Shown here piece after piece: positions 8,832 through 18,930 of a stretch of 64,000 nt of DNA. The position numbers and the translations under genes are program-made. The notes under the pieces are model-generated. The model was given only the letters and a program-made list of their open reading frames with translations, was not told where the DNA came from and searched no databases. The stretch is from Trichocoleus desertorum NBK24 (GTDB lineage: Bacteria > Cyanobacteriota > Cyanobacteriia > FACHB-46). Numbering within the stretch: the stretch's first letter is position 1; each line of letters opens with the position of its first letter. The stretch covers positions 5,076,924 to 5,140,923 of the forward strand of contig NZ_CP116619.1 in assembly GCF_030409055.1 (NCBI RefSeq). The letters run 5' to 3'.

Positions 8832-9314
8832 ATGAATACCAATCGAGCCTACCAGCAAATTATTGAAGAGATTGATCAGATTAAACCTAGTATTCAGTTG
8901 AAGCTTCCTGCAAATCCCCAATCTGTTAAGCGACAAATTGAAAAAATTACCCTAGCTCAGAAAAGACTGCTAGAGATTGAGGAAAGAGTCTATTTATTTG
9001 GCAACCGAGGCGGCAATGGTTCGGCCTATCGCACCTACCTCGGCTTGAAAGCTTTAATTCACGGCATGATTCACGACGGTCATCACTTTAGACTTCTGGC
9101 TGAAGAATATTTTTTAGACCCAGAGGGCACAGTGGCTTTGCTGCATGATGCTTACCAAAGAAATTTGGAGCTACGACAGCGTGCCCGCCACCTCAAAGCA
9201 GCAGGGTTGAATCAAAGCCAGATTATTTTTGCCATCTGGCGAGTCAAAGTCGAGAATAACCATGCCTATCAACAGGCTGTAGTAGCATATAAGCGATTAA
9301 TCGAGAGTCGCTGA
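8832..9314 (+). CDS. Conserved hypothetical protein, helical, soluble
   Basis: A 160-residue, charged, largely alpha-helical protein without a signal peptide or membrane segment. It begins MNTNRAYQQIIEEIDQI. Its centre has GNRGGNGSAYRTYLGLKALIHGMIHDGHHFRLLAEEYF, in which several His and one Asp might bind metal, though this is not a motif I recognise. The ATG lies 291 bases after the small membrane protein's start. I do not recognise the family. It precedes the RsbQ-like hydrolase by 71 bases on the same strand and could share its transcript. Confidence 0.7.
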   Translation: MNTNRAYQQIIEEIDQIKPSIQLKLPANPQSVKRQIEKITLAQKRLLEIEERVYLFGNRGGNGSAYRTYLGLKALIHGMIHDGHHFRLLAEEYFLDPEGTVALLHDAYQRNLELRQRARHLKAAGLNQSQIIFAIWRVKVENNHAYQQAVVAYKRLIESR

Positions 9315-9385
9315 ATGTAAGAGACGAGCTTTAAAGACCAGCTGCGTTTTAGTCTGTATGTAGGTAGCCCTGAAAATGCAGACTC

Positions 9386-10186
9386 ATGACAGCTAGCGTC
9401 TTAAAGCGGAATAATGTTAGTCAGACGGGAGATGGGAAGCAAACCATCATCTTTGCGCATGGTTTCGGCTCTGACCAAACTGCTTGGCGACACCAAGTAG
9501 CGACTTTTTCTTCTGATTTTCGGATCGTTTTGTTTGATCACGTTGGGGCAGGCAAGTCAGATTTCTCGGCTTACAGTCCTCGCCGCTATAGCAGCATCTA
9601 CAGCTACGCGGAGGATTTATTAGACTTATGTGCTGAGCTGAAGTTGCAACAGGTAATCCTGGTGACTCATTCTGTGAGTGGCATGGTGGGTTTGTTGGCA
9701 GCTTTAATGGAGCCAGAGCGCTTCAAGCAAATCATTTGTATTAGCGCTTCGCCTCGCTATCTGAACGATGAGAACTACATTGGCGGGTTTGAGCAAGCTG
9801 ATTTAGATGCGCTATATGCAGCAATGGCTTCTAATTACTATGCTTGGGCGAGTGGTTTTGCTCCTATTGTGATGGGTAATCCCGATAAACCGGAGCTATC
9901 TCTGGAATTTGCTAAAACTTTGGCGCAGATTCGTCCTGATATTGCCCAAGCTGTGGCTCGCGTCATTTTTCAGTCAGATCACCGGGCTGAACTGCCACGG
10001 CTCAACATCCCGACGGTGATTTTACAATCAAATAATGATATTGCTGTGCCACCTGAAGTGGGGCAGTATTTGGCAGATCATATCCCTCAGGGTCGGCTGA
10101 TTCCGATTGCTGCTGAGGGTCACTTGCCTCATCTGAGTGCTCCAGAGACGGTTACTCAAGCGATCGCTTCATGTTTGGCCCCTTAA
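9386..10186 (+). CDS. Alpha/beta hydrolase of the RsbQ/KAI2 type
   Basis: A 266-residue alpha/beta hydrolase. The oxyanion segment is [12 protein letters not shown], the nucleophile elbow is THSVSGMVG with Ser in the second position of VSG, the acid lies in QSNNDIAVP, and the catalytic His lies in [10 protein letters not shown]. This combination, including the HSVSxMVG elbow and [10 protein letters not shown], is characteristic of RsbQ from Bacillus and the plant receptors KAI2/D14. RsbQ acts with the PAS-phosphatase RsbP in sensing an unknown small hydrophobic ligand. Here the gene overlaps the next gene, a PAS-containing hybrid histidine kinase, by 16 bases, which suggests the pair works as one sensor. 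The ligand is unknown. Confidence 0.9.
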   Translation: MTASVLKRNNVSQTGDGKQTIIFAHGFGSDQTAWRHQVATFSSDFRIVLFDHVGAGKSDFSAYSPRRYSSIYSYAEDLLDLCAELKLQQVILVTHSVSGMVGLLAALMEPERFKQIICISASPRYLNDENYIGGFEQADLDALYAAMASNYYAWASGFAPIVMGNPDKPELSLEFAKTLAQIRPDIAQAVARVIFQSDHRAELPRLNIPTVILQSNNDIAVPPEVGQYLADHIPQGRLIPIAAEGHLPHLSAPETVTQAIASCLAP

Positions 10187-13100
10187 AAAAGTCATGGTTG
10201 CAGTTATCCCTTCGTCATCCTGACTGGTTGCCCACTTTTAGACCTGTCTTACTAACGCTGGTGTTGGGAGGACTGGGGATATTGCTATCTGGAGACAAGT
10301 TTGGTTTTTGGCCGAATCTTCTGGCAGGGATCGCTTTGGGGCTGGGCCTCATCTTACCGTTGCCTCTGCTACCGATGACCTTACTGTTAAGCCCAGTGAT
10401 GGGGTTGGCGATTTTGGTGCAGGTAGCCCAAGGACTATCTGTTGTGTCGTTGGTGGAGTGGGCGATCGCTTGGATTGTGGCTGCGACCCTAGGCATTGGG
10501 CTACGGCAATTCTTTCAAAGTATCGAGTGGCGGTTGGCTTCGCAAACTGTATTGGCCAAGCTAACCGAAATGGAAGCTTTGGGGGCACCAGAGACTTTGC
10601 TAGAGCAGGTTTTGGCTGCTTTGCAGGAGGTGACTGTTGCGGATGCGGCGATCGCTTTACGCCAGTTGGATGAAGTGACCGCAGAAGCGTTGGTTTGCCG
10701 ACCTAAAACAGCTCTACCCAATGCTCTCACTACACCTAGTTTATTTGCGAGAGCGATCGCCCAGAATCGTTGTCTGTACTACACCGACTATGCGGCTATG
10801 CCGGGAGCTTCCCATGTTTTGTTGGCTCAAGGAGTGCAGTCCATAGCCATCTTACCGTTGCGGTGTCCTAGCGGTTTTCAGGGAGCCATTTTGCTGATTT
10901 GGTATCACCGCGTGGCAATCCCGATGCGGGTGCAGCGGTTGCTGGAATCTGTGATGGGAGAGTTACGGACTCTCTTGCAGTTTAGTGATATCACCTTAAA
11001 TCTCGATAAATTGCAAGCTCGGTTTGGGGCCATTCTCGAAACGATTCATCAAGGGGTGGTGTTTGTTGATGAAAGTGGGGAGCAGGGTTGGCTGAATCAA
11101 GCCGCGGCGGCTCAGCTTGGTATCCCTCCGGGCGCTATCGATCCCCCGCTTCTGTCAGCGGCTATGGCACAGTTGCGATCTAACGCTGATAACCAAGCAG
11201 AAATTGCGGCTCAAGCGGCGCAATTCTTTTCCCAGCCCCAGCCAGAAATTCGCAATTGGAACTGGATTTACGCTCAGCCTTACCCCAGAGTGTTGAGCTT
11301 TTCGAGCACTGTGACACAGGTGCGGAACGTACCAGGGCGACTCTGGGTAATTGACGATATTACGGAGCGCTACTTTGCTCAGCACAAACTGTTAGAGCAG
11401 ACGGCAGAACTCTCGCGGGCCAATCAAGCTTTGGCTCAAGCTAAGCTGGCAGCAGAAGCGGCAACCCAAGTGAAGAGTGAGTTTCTAGCTAACATGAGCC
11501 ATGAAATTCGCACCCCGATGAATGCGGTGATTGGCTTGACAGAACTGCTGTTAGAGACCGAGTTGACTCCCTACCAGCGGGATTTGACAGAAACGATCCA
11601 GAGTGGTGGCGACAATCTGCTAACCATCATTAATGACATTTTAGACTTCTCCAAAATTGAATCTGGCAAGCTGGATCTGGAGTTTGCTGCGTTTAACCTG
11701 CGTCATGTTCTAGAGTCATCTCTCGATTTACTTGCGCCTAAAGCTGCTGAAAAAGCGATCGAGCTGATCTATCAAATGGAAGCGACAATACCAGAGCGCA
11801 TTCTAGGAGATGCCACTCGTTTACGCCAAATCTTGGTGAATCTGCTCAGTAATGCGGTCAAGTTTACCGAGGCTGGAGAAGTTGTGGTGACTGTGACAGC
11901 TCACCTTGCAAACGAGCCCCCAAACGCCACCAAAACAACTGCGATCGCTGAATTTTCTGATCAATCGGCTCACGCGGCTCACGTAGCTCACGACGAAGCC
12001 AAGAGGCAAACCTACGAAATTCAGTTTGCGGTCAAAGATACAGGCATTGGCATTCCCACCGATCGCCGCGATCGCTTGTTTAAATCGTTTAGCCAAGTCG
12101 ATTCTTCTACTACACGGCAATATGGTGGTACTGGGCTGGGGCTAGCGATCGGCAAGCAACTCAGCGAAATGATGGGGGGCCGTATGTGGGTTGAGAGCCA
12201 AGTCAATCAAGGCTCCACCTTCTATTTCACGCTACTGGCGATCGCAGATTTAGCAGATTTAACTGACTGCGAACCTGCCTTACCTGCGGCGTTACTTCCT
12301 CAACTGGCTGGGAAACGGTTGCTAATCGTGGATGACAATGCGACCAGTCGCCAAGCTTTAGCAACACAAATGCAGAGCTGGGGCATAGATAGTCGTGCGG
12401 CTGCCTCAGGAGCTGAAGCGCTAGCATGGCTGTATCAGGGAGAACGGTTTGATCTAGCAGTCATAGACAGGAAAATGCCAGAAATGGATGGTTTGATAGT
12501 CGCCCAGAAACTGCGTCAACTCCCGCATCATCAGACCCTGCCCTTAGTGATGTTAACCACCATCGGTGATCCAGACCCAGGCAGAGCTGCGTTTGTCGTT
12601 GATAAAGTGGCCTTTATCAATAAACCTGTCAAGCAGACTCAGCTTCATCAGGCTTTGTTAAAGGTGTTGAATCAGGGTTCAGTTGTAATTAGTAGAGCTG
12701 CCTCAGCCCCTATTCCAGCAACTACTCTAGCCCCCATCGCAGTAGATGCTTCTCTACGGATTCTGGTGGCTGAAGACAATCAGATCAACCAAAAGGTGAT
12801 TCTCAGCGGACTCAAGCGCTTAGGTTGCCAGGCAGATGTCGTCAATAATGGCCGAGAAGCAATTCAAGCGCTGCAACAACGCAGTTATGACGTGATCTTG
12901 ATGGATGTGCAGATGCCAGAAATGGATGGCTTAAGCGCCACTCGTTATATCTGCCAAAATTGGTCGCCTGCCACCCGCCCTCGAATTATTGCTATGACTG
13001 CTAATGCTATGCAAGGCGATCGCGAAGCTTGCTTAGCTGCGGGGATGAACGACTACATGATTAAACCGATTCGACTGGCAACCCTGGCTCAACTACTTGC

Positions 13101-13620
13101 TCAGGACTGGCAGCCTTCAGTTTCTCAGCAAGAAACGATTACTCCAGAGCAAGTCGCGCCAGATCGGAATGTGCCGAATTCAGCCTTCAGTACAGGTATA
13201 ACTGAGCTGCGGTCAACCCCAACTGCTATGGCTCCTAGCGTGTTGACTAAACAGGTAGTATTGGATGCCCAGGCGATCGCATCTTTGCATGAAATGTTAG
13301 GTGAAAATGCGGCTGAACTTTTAGCAGTGGTGATTCATAACTATCTAGAAGATGCCCCCAAGCTGATTGCCCAAATCCAAGCGGCTGTGCAACAACAGGA
13401 TGCAGCGGCTCTGCGATATGCCGCTCATAGCTTAAAAGGCAGCAGTGCCACCCTGGGAGCGGTGACTCTTGCCCAATTTTGCCAAGAACTAGAAGCGATC
13501 GGGCGTACAGGTATGATGGCAACAGATTGGCAAGTCAATAGCTTGCCCCAATTGCAGCACCTAGAAGCTGAGTACGAACGAGTTAAAGCGACTTTGAAAC
13601 TAGAACTGCGAACTGGTTAG
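10171..13620 (+). CDS. Hybrid histidine kinase: membrane region-GAF-like-PAS-HisKA-HATPase-REC-REC-HPt
   Basis: A 1149-residue phosphorelay kinase. Several hydrophobic segments occupy about residues 20-115. A GAF-like domain (about 130-265) and a PAS domain (about 285-400) follow, then a short coiled coil. HisKA has phospho-acceptor His444 in [14 protein letters not shown]. The HATPase shows [15 protein letters not shown] and GTGLGLAI. Two receiver domains carry Asp766 ([11 protein letters not shown]) and Asp912 ([12 protein letters not shown]). The C-terminal HPt domain has His1086 in [14 protein letters not shown]. The ATG is inside the end of the RsbQ-like gene, implying translational coupling. 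It is followed two bases later by a second hybrid kinase. The output regulator is not obvious; the signal is inferred to come from the hydrolase via the PAS domain. Confidence 0.93.
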   Translation: MFGPLKKSWLQLSLRHPDWLPTFRPVLLTLVLGGLGILLSGDKFGFWPNLLAGIALGLGLILPLPLLPMTLLLSPVMGLAILVQVAQGLSVVSLVEWAIAWIVAATLGIGLRQFFQSIEWRLASQTVLAKLTEMEALGAPETLLEQVLAALQEVTVADAAIALRQLDEVTAEALVCRPKTALPNALTTPSLFARAIAQNRCLYYTDYAAMPGASHVLLAQGVQSIAILPLRCPSGFQGAILLIWYHRVAIPMRVQRLLESVMGELRTLLQFSDITLNLDKLQARFGAILETIHQGVVFVDESGEQGWLNQAAAAQLGIPPGAIDPPLLSAAMAQLRSNADNQAEIAAQAAQFFSQPQPEIRNWNWIYAQPYPRVLSFSSTVTQVRNVPGRLWVIDDITERYFAQHKLLEQTAELSRANQALAQAKLAAEAATQVKSEFLANMSHEIRTPMNAVIGLTELLLETELTPYQRDLTETIQSGGDNLLTIINDILDFSKIESGKLDLEFAAFNLRHVLESSLDLLAPKAAEKAIELIYQMEATIPERILGDATRLRQILVNLLSNAVKFTEAGEVVVTVTAHLANEPPNATKTTAIAEFSDQSAHAAHVAHDEAKRQTYEIQFAVKDTGIGIPTDRRDRLFKSFSQVDSSTTRQYGGTGLGLAIGKQLSEMMGGRMWVESQVNQGSTFYFTLLAIADLADLTDCEPALPAALLPQLAGKRLLIVDDNATSRQALATQMQSWGIDSRAAASGAEALAWLYQGERFDLAVIDRKMPEMDGLIVAQKLRQLPHHQTLPLVMLTTIGDPDPGRAAFVVDKVAFINKPVKQTQLHQALLKVLNQGSVVISRAASAPIPATTLAPIAVDASLRILVAEDNQINQKVILSGLKRLGCQADVVNNGREAIQALQQRSYDVILMDVQMPEMDGLSATRYICQNWSPATRPRIIAMTANAMQGDREACLAAGMNDYMIKPIRLATLAQLLAQDWQPSVSQQETITPEQVAPDRNVPNSAFSTGITELRSTPTAMAPSVLTKQVVLDAQAIASLHEMLGENAAELLAVVIHNYLEDAPKLIAQIQAAVQQQDAAALRYAAHSLKGSSATLGAVTLAQFCQELEAIGRTGMMATDWQVNSLPQLQHLEAEYERVKATLKLELRTG

Positions 13621-13622
13621 CG

Positions 13623-15938
13623 ATGAGCAATGTCTTCCCCTTCTCTGACTCTCCACTCGTCTTATTAATCGACGATGACCGCTCCATGCGCTTTTTATTG
13701 GCTCAAGCCATCCAGCGAGAAGGTTATGAAGTTGTGGAAGCCAAGGATGGAGAAGAAGGGCTAGCACTTTATCAACAAGTGCATCCAGAAATTATTCTTA
13801 TGGATGCCTTGATGCCCATCATGGATGGTTTTACTTGCTGTGCCCAACTCCGGGCTTTGCCAGGAGGCGATCGCATTCCGATATTGATGATTACTTGCCT
13901 GGATGATCCAGATTCTGTCGATCAAGCTTTTGCGGTTGGAGCCACAGACTACGTTACGAAGCCGATTCATTGGGCAGTCCTGCGACAGCGAGTCCGGAGA
14001 TTGCTGGAAACAAGCCGCAGCACCGCAGAATTAAAACAACAGACAGAACGGGCTCGCTTTAGTGAGGAACAATTGAGGCTAGCGCTAGAAGCTGCGCAGA
14101 TGGGCACCTGGAATTGGGATATGACCACTGGGCAAATTGCCTTATCGGTCAAAACAGCTAGCAACTTAGGCGTTGATCCCACCATTGGAACTCATAAGAT
14201 AGAAGATTTACTCGCGACTATCCATCCAGAGGATGCGCCGATTGTGGATCAAGCGATTCAGCAGGCGATCGCGACGGGCAGTGGTATGGATGTTGAGTTC
14301 CGTGTGGAGTGGCCTGACAGTACCCTGCATTGGGTTTTCAGTAGAGGTCAAGGAGACTATGATGCCCACGGTCAGATAATTCGGATGCGGGGCGTCAGTC
14401 TAGATATCACCGAGCGCAAGCAAGCAGAACAGAAAATTCGGGAGCAAGCGGCGCTGTTGAATGTGACAACTGATGCGATCGTGGTGCAAGGTCTCGATAG
14501 CCGAGTGGTGTTTTGGAATCAAGGGGCTGAGCGAATTTACGGCTGGTTGTCTAGCGAAGTCTTAGGTAAAAATCTAAACGAGTTTTTACCGCAGGATGCT
14601 CTGCCGCAACCTATCAGAAATCTGACTTGGTTAAAAGAGCATCGCGAGTGGCAGGGAGAATTACATTACCTGACGAAAGCGGGCCGAGCGATTGTAGTTG
14701 CTAGCCGCTGGGCTTTGGTGCAGGATGACAGCGGTCAGCCAAAATCCATCTTGATGGTGAATACCGATATTACAGAGCAGAAAAAACTGGAGGCTCAGTT
14801 TCTGCGCTCTCAACGATTGGAAAGCGTTGGCACTTTAGCGAGCGGCATTGCCCATGATTTAAACAATTCTCTAGCGCCGATCCTAATGTCGGTGCAGTTG
14901 CTGGAGAAAAAAAACCAAGATCCTCAGAGTCGCCATCTCTTGTCTATTTTGGAGACCAATACCAAACGGAGTGCAGACTTGGTGAAGCAAGTGCTCTCCT
15001 TCGCGAGGGGTTTGGAAGGGGAACATACCTTGCTGCAAATTAAGCATTTGCTGGTTGAGATTGAGCAAATTGCTAAGCAGACTTTTCCGCGTTCCATCAG
15101 CATTACGACCGAATTGACAACGCCGGATCTTTGGCCGATTTTGGGCGATGCCACACAACTCCATCAGGTCTTGATGAATCTCTGTGTGAATGCTCGTGAT
15201 GCCATGCCTGAAGGCGGCACTTTGAGCTTGTCTGCCGAGAACTTATGGATCGATGAAAACTATGTCCGTATGTATATAGATGCCAAAGTTGGCCCCTATG
15301 TGGTGCTGACCGTTACCGATACAGGCATGGGCATTTCGCCGAGTGACTTAGATAAAATTTTTGAACCTTTTTTCACGACGAAAGAGATTGGTAAAGGAAC
15401 TGGACTAGGGTTGTCTACGGTGATTGGCATTGTCAAAGGTCATGGCGGCTTTGTGAACGTCTACAGCCATTTGGGCAAAGGGACAAGCTTTAAGGTGTAT
15501 CTTCCTGCTAAGGAAACTGCTTTGGTGAGGCAGACCGAAGTCCAGCACCACTTGCCGAAGGGACATGGCGAACTAATTTTAGTGGTGGATGACGAGGAAC
15601 CGATTCGAGAAACCACCAAGATTTCTTTGGAAGCTTATGGTTACAGGGTGTTGACGGCTAATGATGGCATTGAGGCGATCGCGGTGTATGCCCAGCATCA
15701 AAAAGAAGTGAGCGTCGCGCTGATTGACATGATGATGCCGTCGATGGATGGCCCGATGACGATTCGGATGCTGCAAAAGCTCGATCCTGAGGTCAAAATT
15801 ATTGCCGTGAGCGGTTTGATTTCTGGTTATGACGCAGGCGGAGGTAACAGTATCGGCATTCAAACCTTTTTACCGAAACCTTATACAGCCGAAGAGTTAT
15901 TGAAAAACTTGCAGACTATACTGAAGGGCAAGACTTAA
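13623..15938 (+). CDS. Hybrid histidine kinase: REC-PAS-PAS-HisKA-HATPase-REC
   Basis: A 771-residue soluble kinase. An N-terminal receiver has Asp61 in ILMDALMPIMDG. A PAS/PAC domain ends in MRGVSLDITERK, and a second PAS ends in VNTDITEQKK. The HisKA domain has His411 in SGIAHDLNNSLAPI, of the NtrB-like HDLNN type. The HATPase shows NLCVNARDAMP, DTGMGI and GTGLGLST. A C-terminal receiver has Asp702 in LIDMMMPSMDG. There is no membrane segment. It starts two bases after the stop of the upstream phosphorelay kinase, so its N-terminal receiver is a plausible target of that kinase's HPt domain; this is inference from gene order. Confidence 0.92.
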   Translation: MSNVFPFSDSPLVLLIDDDRSMRFLLAQAIQREGYEVVEAKDGEEGLALYQQVHPEIILMDALMPIMDGFTCCAQLRALPGGDRIPILMITCLDDPDSVDQAFAVGATDYVTKPIHWAVLRQRVRRLLETSRSTAELKQQTERARFSEEQLRLALEAAQMGTWNWDMTTGQIALSVKTASNLGVDPTIGTHKIEDLLATIHPEDAPIVDQAIQQAIATGSGMDVEFRVEWPDSTLHWVFSRGQGDYDAHGQIIRMRGVSLDITERKQAEQKIREQAALLNVTTDAIVVQGLDSRVVFWNQGAERIYGWLSSEVLGKNLNEFLPQDALPQPIRNLTWLKEHREWQGELHYLTKAGRAIVVASRWALVQDDSGQPKSILMVNTDITEQKKLEAQFLRSQRLESVGTLASGIAHDLNNSLAPILMSVQLLEKKNQDPQSRHLLSILETNTKRSADLVKQVLSFARGLEGEHTLLQIKHLLVEIEQIAKQTFPRSISITTELTTPDLWPILGDATQLHQVLMNLCVNARDAMPEGGTLSLSAENLWIDENYVRMYIDAKVGPYVVLTVTDTGMGISPSDLDKIFEPFFTTKEIGKGTGLGLSTVIGIVKGHGGFVNVYSHLGKGTSFKVYLPAKETALVRQTEVQHHLPKGHGELILVVDDEEPIRETTKISLEAYGYRVLTANDGIEAIAVYAQHQKEVSVALIDMMMPSMDGPMTIRMLQKLDPEVKIIAVSGLISGYDAGGGNSIGIQTFLPKPYTAEELLKNLQTILKGKT

Positions 15939-15985
15939 GTTGCGATCGCAATGTTACAGATTAGGTTAGGGGTTCCTAGCGTCGT

Positions 15986-18175
15986 ATGAGTGTGGTAGGA
16001 CAAATCCTGGGGGGACATTACCAAATCATCAGCGCCCTCAGCAATGGCGGATTTGGAGCTACTTTCCTAGCAGAAGACCAGTATTTGCCCAACAAACCCC
16101 GTTGCGTGGTGAAGCAACTCAAGCCCCAAGCCACCAACCCCTCAACCCTACAAATCGCCCGACGCTTATTTGACACCGAAGCCCAAGTGCTGCACCAACT
16201 GGGCAACCACGACCAAATCCCCAGGTTGCTGGCGTACTTTGAGGAAAATCAAGAATTTTATTTAGTCCAAGAGCTAGTTGAAGGGCACGACCTCAGCCAG
16301 GAATTACAACCAGGTGTGCAATGGTCAGAAGCGCAGGCGATCGCCCTACTGCAAGATGTGCTGCAAATTCTAGAGTTTGTGCATCAGCAACAGGTGATTC
16401 ACCGTGATGTCAATCCGCGCAATCTAATTCGGCGGCAACAAGATCAAAAACTAGTTCTGATTGATTTCGGCGCAGTCAAGCAAATTAGCACTACGCTTTT
16501 GCAAGCAGGACAAGCCCCCCGCACGGTCGCGATCGGCACTCCCGGATATTTGCCGATTGAGCAAGCCACAGGAAACCCACAACCTACCAGTGATTTGTAT
16601 GCGCTGGGAATGGTAGCAATTCAAGCCCTGACAGGGTTAGCTCCTCAAGACTTACCCAAAGACTCCAATTCAGGGGATCTGCTTTGGCACCCTTCCGCCA
16701 CGGTGAGTCCTGAGTTGCAAAATATCTTGGATAAGATGGTGCGCTATGACTTTCGCGATCGCTACCAATCTGCCACGCAAGTTTTAGCTGCTCTCAAGGA
16801 TCTGAAAACGACTCCAGCGGCAACAGTGGCGATCGCACCCAAGCACCGTTCTGTCTTGCAAACCCAACTGCCTAAACTCACTTCTTGGCGAAAGAGTACC
16901 TTGCTTGGAGGAGTGGTGGTAACGATTGGGGCGATCGCGGCAGTCTTCGGCGTGCGCTATTTCAACTTCTCCAGTGCTACCGATCTGTACCAGAAGGGAG
17001 AAACTCTAGCAGCACTGCAACGCTACCCGGAAGCTTTAGCGGCCTACGACAAAGCCATTCAGATTCGGCAGGATTATCCAGAAGCGTGGAACGGTAAGGG
17101 TGAGGTGCTAACTCAGCTCAAGCAGTACCCCAAAGCGCTAGATGCTTACGATCGCGCCATTCAGATTGATCCGCAGTCTTGGGAAAGCTGGAGCGATCGC
17201 GGCTTGCTGTTGAACGCTTGGCAACGACATAACGAGGCGTTGCAATCCTTTAATCAAGCGATCGCTCTCAACATCGATGCTCCGGAAGCCTGGAACGGTA
17301 AAGGTCAAGCCTTGATTGGAGCCAAACGCTACGACGAAGCGATCGCCGCCTTTAAGCAAGCGGTGACGTTGCAACCGGATTCGGCTCCTGCTTGGTATGG
17401 ACAAGGTTGGGCGCTGCACAATCTGCAAAAGTATGCCGAGGCAGTGAAAGCCTACGACAAAGCGGTGGAAATTAAGTCGGACTATCACCTAGCTTGGTAC
17501 AACCGGGGCAATTCACTAAGTAGTTTGCAGAAGTACCAAGAGGCGATCGCCTCCTATGACAAGGCAGTACAGTTTCAGCCACGCTTCTATCAAGCTTGGT
17601 ACAGTCGGGGCAATATGCAGAGCAACCTCCAACAATACGAGGCAGCGCTGGAGTCTTATGAGCAGGTGACGAAGCTTCAGACTAGTTACTACCCTGCTTT
17701 TTACAGTCGGGCTTGGACGCTGCATCGCTTGCAACGATACGAGGAGGCGATTGCCGCTTACGACAAAGCTTTAGACCTCAACCCCAACGATTACTTGGCT
17801 TGGTATAACCGAGGCAATGCCCTCTACAACTTGAAGCGCTACGACAAGGCGATCGCATCTTACGATCAAGCCCTACAAATCCAACCCGATCACTCCGAAA
17901 GTTGGTACAGCCTGGGCAATGCCCTGAGCAATACAAAACGCTATCCCGATGCTTTGGTGGCTTATGAAAAAGCATTGCAGTACAAGTCGGATTACCGAGA
18001 AGCCAGTGAAGCCCGCGATCGACTTAAGCGGCAACTAGAGGCCCAAGAGCGGGAGCAAAAACCGGATGAATTGAAAGTAGAAGGCGCTCGGACTTCAGAG
18101 GAGCAAGAGCCAGAACCACCAGCAGAAGAGCAAAACTCTGATGAGCAAAAGGAGGAGGGCGATCGTTCTCTGTAG
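15986..18175 (+). CDS. Ser/Thr protein kinase with TPR repeats
   Basis: A 729-residue protein with a Hanks-type kinase domain at about residues 10-275. The glycine-rich loop is LSNGGFGATFLA, the ATP-binding Lys is Lys43 in VVKQL, and the Mg-binding motif is DFGAVK. The catalytic loop reads HRDVNPRN (His139-Asn146), so the usual Lys two residues after Asp141 is Asn143. A membrane helix at about 303-325 separates the kinase from about ten tandem TPR units (about 330-690; pattern AWYNRGNAL...YDKAIASYDKAL). A Glu-rich tail ends the protein. The TPRs would be extracytoplasmic if the helix spans the membrane once. It follows the two kinases by 47 bases. Similar TPR kinases are common in cyanobacteria; substrates are unknown. 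Confidence 0.92.
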   Translation: MSVVGQILGGHYQIISALSNGGFGATFLAEDQYLPNKPRCVVKQLKPQATNPSTLQIARRLFDTEAQVLHQLGNHDQIPRLLAYFEENQEFYLVQELVEGHDLSQELQPGVQWSEAQAIALLQDVLQILEFVHQQQVIHRDVNPRNLIRRQQDQKLVLIDFGAVKQISTTLLQAGQAPRTVAIGTPGYLPIEQATGNPQPTSDLYALGMVAIQALTGLAPQDLPKDSNSGDLLWHPSATVSPELQNILDKMVRYDFRDRYQSATQVLAALKDLKTTPAATVAIAPKHRSVLQTQLPKLTSWRKSTLLGGVVVTIGAIAAVFGVRYFNFSSATDLYQKGETLAALQRYPEALAAYDKAIQIRQDYPEAWNGKGEVLTQLKQYPKALDAYDRAIQIDPQSWESWSDRGLLLNAWQRHNEALQSFNQAIALNIDAPEAWNGKGQALIGAKRYDEAIAAFKQAVTLQPDSAPAWYGQGWALHNLQKYAEAVKAYDKAVEIKSDYHLAWYNRGNSLSSLQKYQEAIASYDKAVQFQPRFYQAWYSRGNMQSNLQQYEAALESYEQVTKLQTSYYPAFYSRAWTLHRLQRYEEAIAAYDKALDLNPNDYLAWYNRGNALYNLKRYDKAIASYDQALQIQPDHSESWYSLGNALSNTKRYPDALVAYEKALQYKSDYREASEARDRLKRQLEAQEREQKPDELKVEGARTSEEQEPEPPAEEQNSDEQKEEGDRSL

Positions 18176-18193
18176 TAGCTGAGGTGAGACAAA

Positions 18194-18445
18194 ATGACAG
18201 CTAAGATAATCGAATTACTAGATGTAGTAGCGCTGACAGTTGATCTGCCGCAGTACAACTTGTGGCGTGGTCAAGTGGGTACCATCGTTGAAATCTTGGC
18301 TGATGGGGAAGCATTTGAAGTGGAGTTCAGCGATCGCAACGGACGAGCTTACGAATCAATGGGCTTACAACCAGAGCAAATGATGGTATTGCGTTTTGAG
18401 CCAGCCTCCCCTGCTCAGGTTCTCAAATGGTTACAGCGTGAATAG
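18194..18445 (+). CDS. DUF4926 family small protein
   Basis: An 83-residue protein with the pattern IELLDVVALTVDLP, then LWRGQVGTIVEILADGEAFEVEFSD and a C-terminal YESMGLQPEQM. This is the DUF4926 fold, a small beta-rich domain common in cyanobacterial genomes and often beside candidate toxin genes. GAGGTGAG lies about 8 bases before the ATG. It starts 18 bases after the Ser/Thr kinase gene. No partner of the kind usually seen beside DUF4926 was recognised directly downstream; instead the RHH/HNH pair follows after 95 bases. Function is unknown. Confidence 0.85.
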   Translation: MTAKIIELLDVVALTVDLPQYNLWRGQVGTIVEILADGEAFEVEFSDRNGRAYESMGLQPEQMMVLRFEPASPAQVLKWLQRE

Positions 18446-18540
18446 TCAACCCAACTACTTAGTAGATATTTGTAGTACTGGATTGAAAAAAATAGGACTT
18501 TAAAGATTTCTAAAAACTGAAGCCAAGATTCAAACGACTT

Positions 18541-18930
18541 ATGAGCACTGAGATAACCATTACTTTGCCAGATGAGGTTTATCAACGAGCAGAGCGCTTT
18601 GCCCGTTTGGCGAACCGTGATGTTGCTAGCGTTTTAGCAGATACAATTCAACTCTCAATCCCACCTGTCAGAGCGGATATTGTTGAGCTTGAGCCTATTT
18701 CTACTTTGTCTGATGAGCAGGTGTTGTTATTGACAGAACTGCAAATGGAACCCGCTCAGGATGCTCGGTTGAGTGAATTGCTCGATCGCCAACAGGCAGG
18801 TACTCTAGCTGAAGAGGAGCGTTTAGAGCTACAAATCCTGATGCAAATTTATCAAGAAGGACTACTACGAAAAGCAACTGCCCTCAGTGAAGCCGTGAAA
18901 CGTCAGTTAATTGAACCCCTTAGCCAGTGA
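18541..18930 (+). CDS. Ribbon-helix-helix-like antitoxin-type protein, upstream partner of an HNH nuclease
   Basis: A 129-residue protein. Its first ~40 residues (TEITITLPDEVYQRAERFARLANRD followed by VASVLADTIQL) look like a ribbon-helix-helix strand-helix-helix DNA-binding unit. The rest is acidic and helical (LLDRQQAGTLAEEERLELQILMQIYQEG). Its TGA stop overlaps the GTG start of the HNH nuclease gene by two bases (GTGA), so the two are translationally coupled. This layout, a small DNA-binding protein first and a nuclease second, resembles a toxin-antitoxin operon. No toxicity is shown by sequence alone. The gene lies in a stretch without HIP1 sites. Confidence 0.75.
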   Translation: MSTEITITLPDEVYQRAERFARLANRDVASVLADTIQLSIPPVRADIVELEPISTLSDEQVLLLTELQMEPAQDARLSELLDRQQAGTLAEEERLELQILMQIYQEGLLRKATALSEAVKRQLIEPLSQ

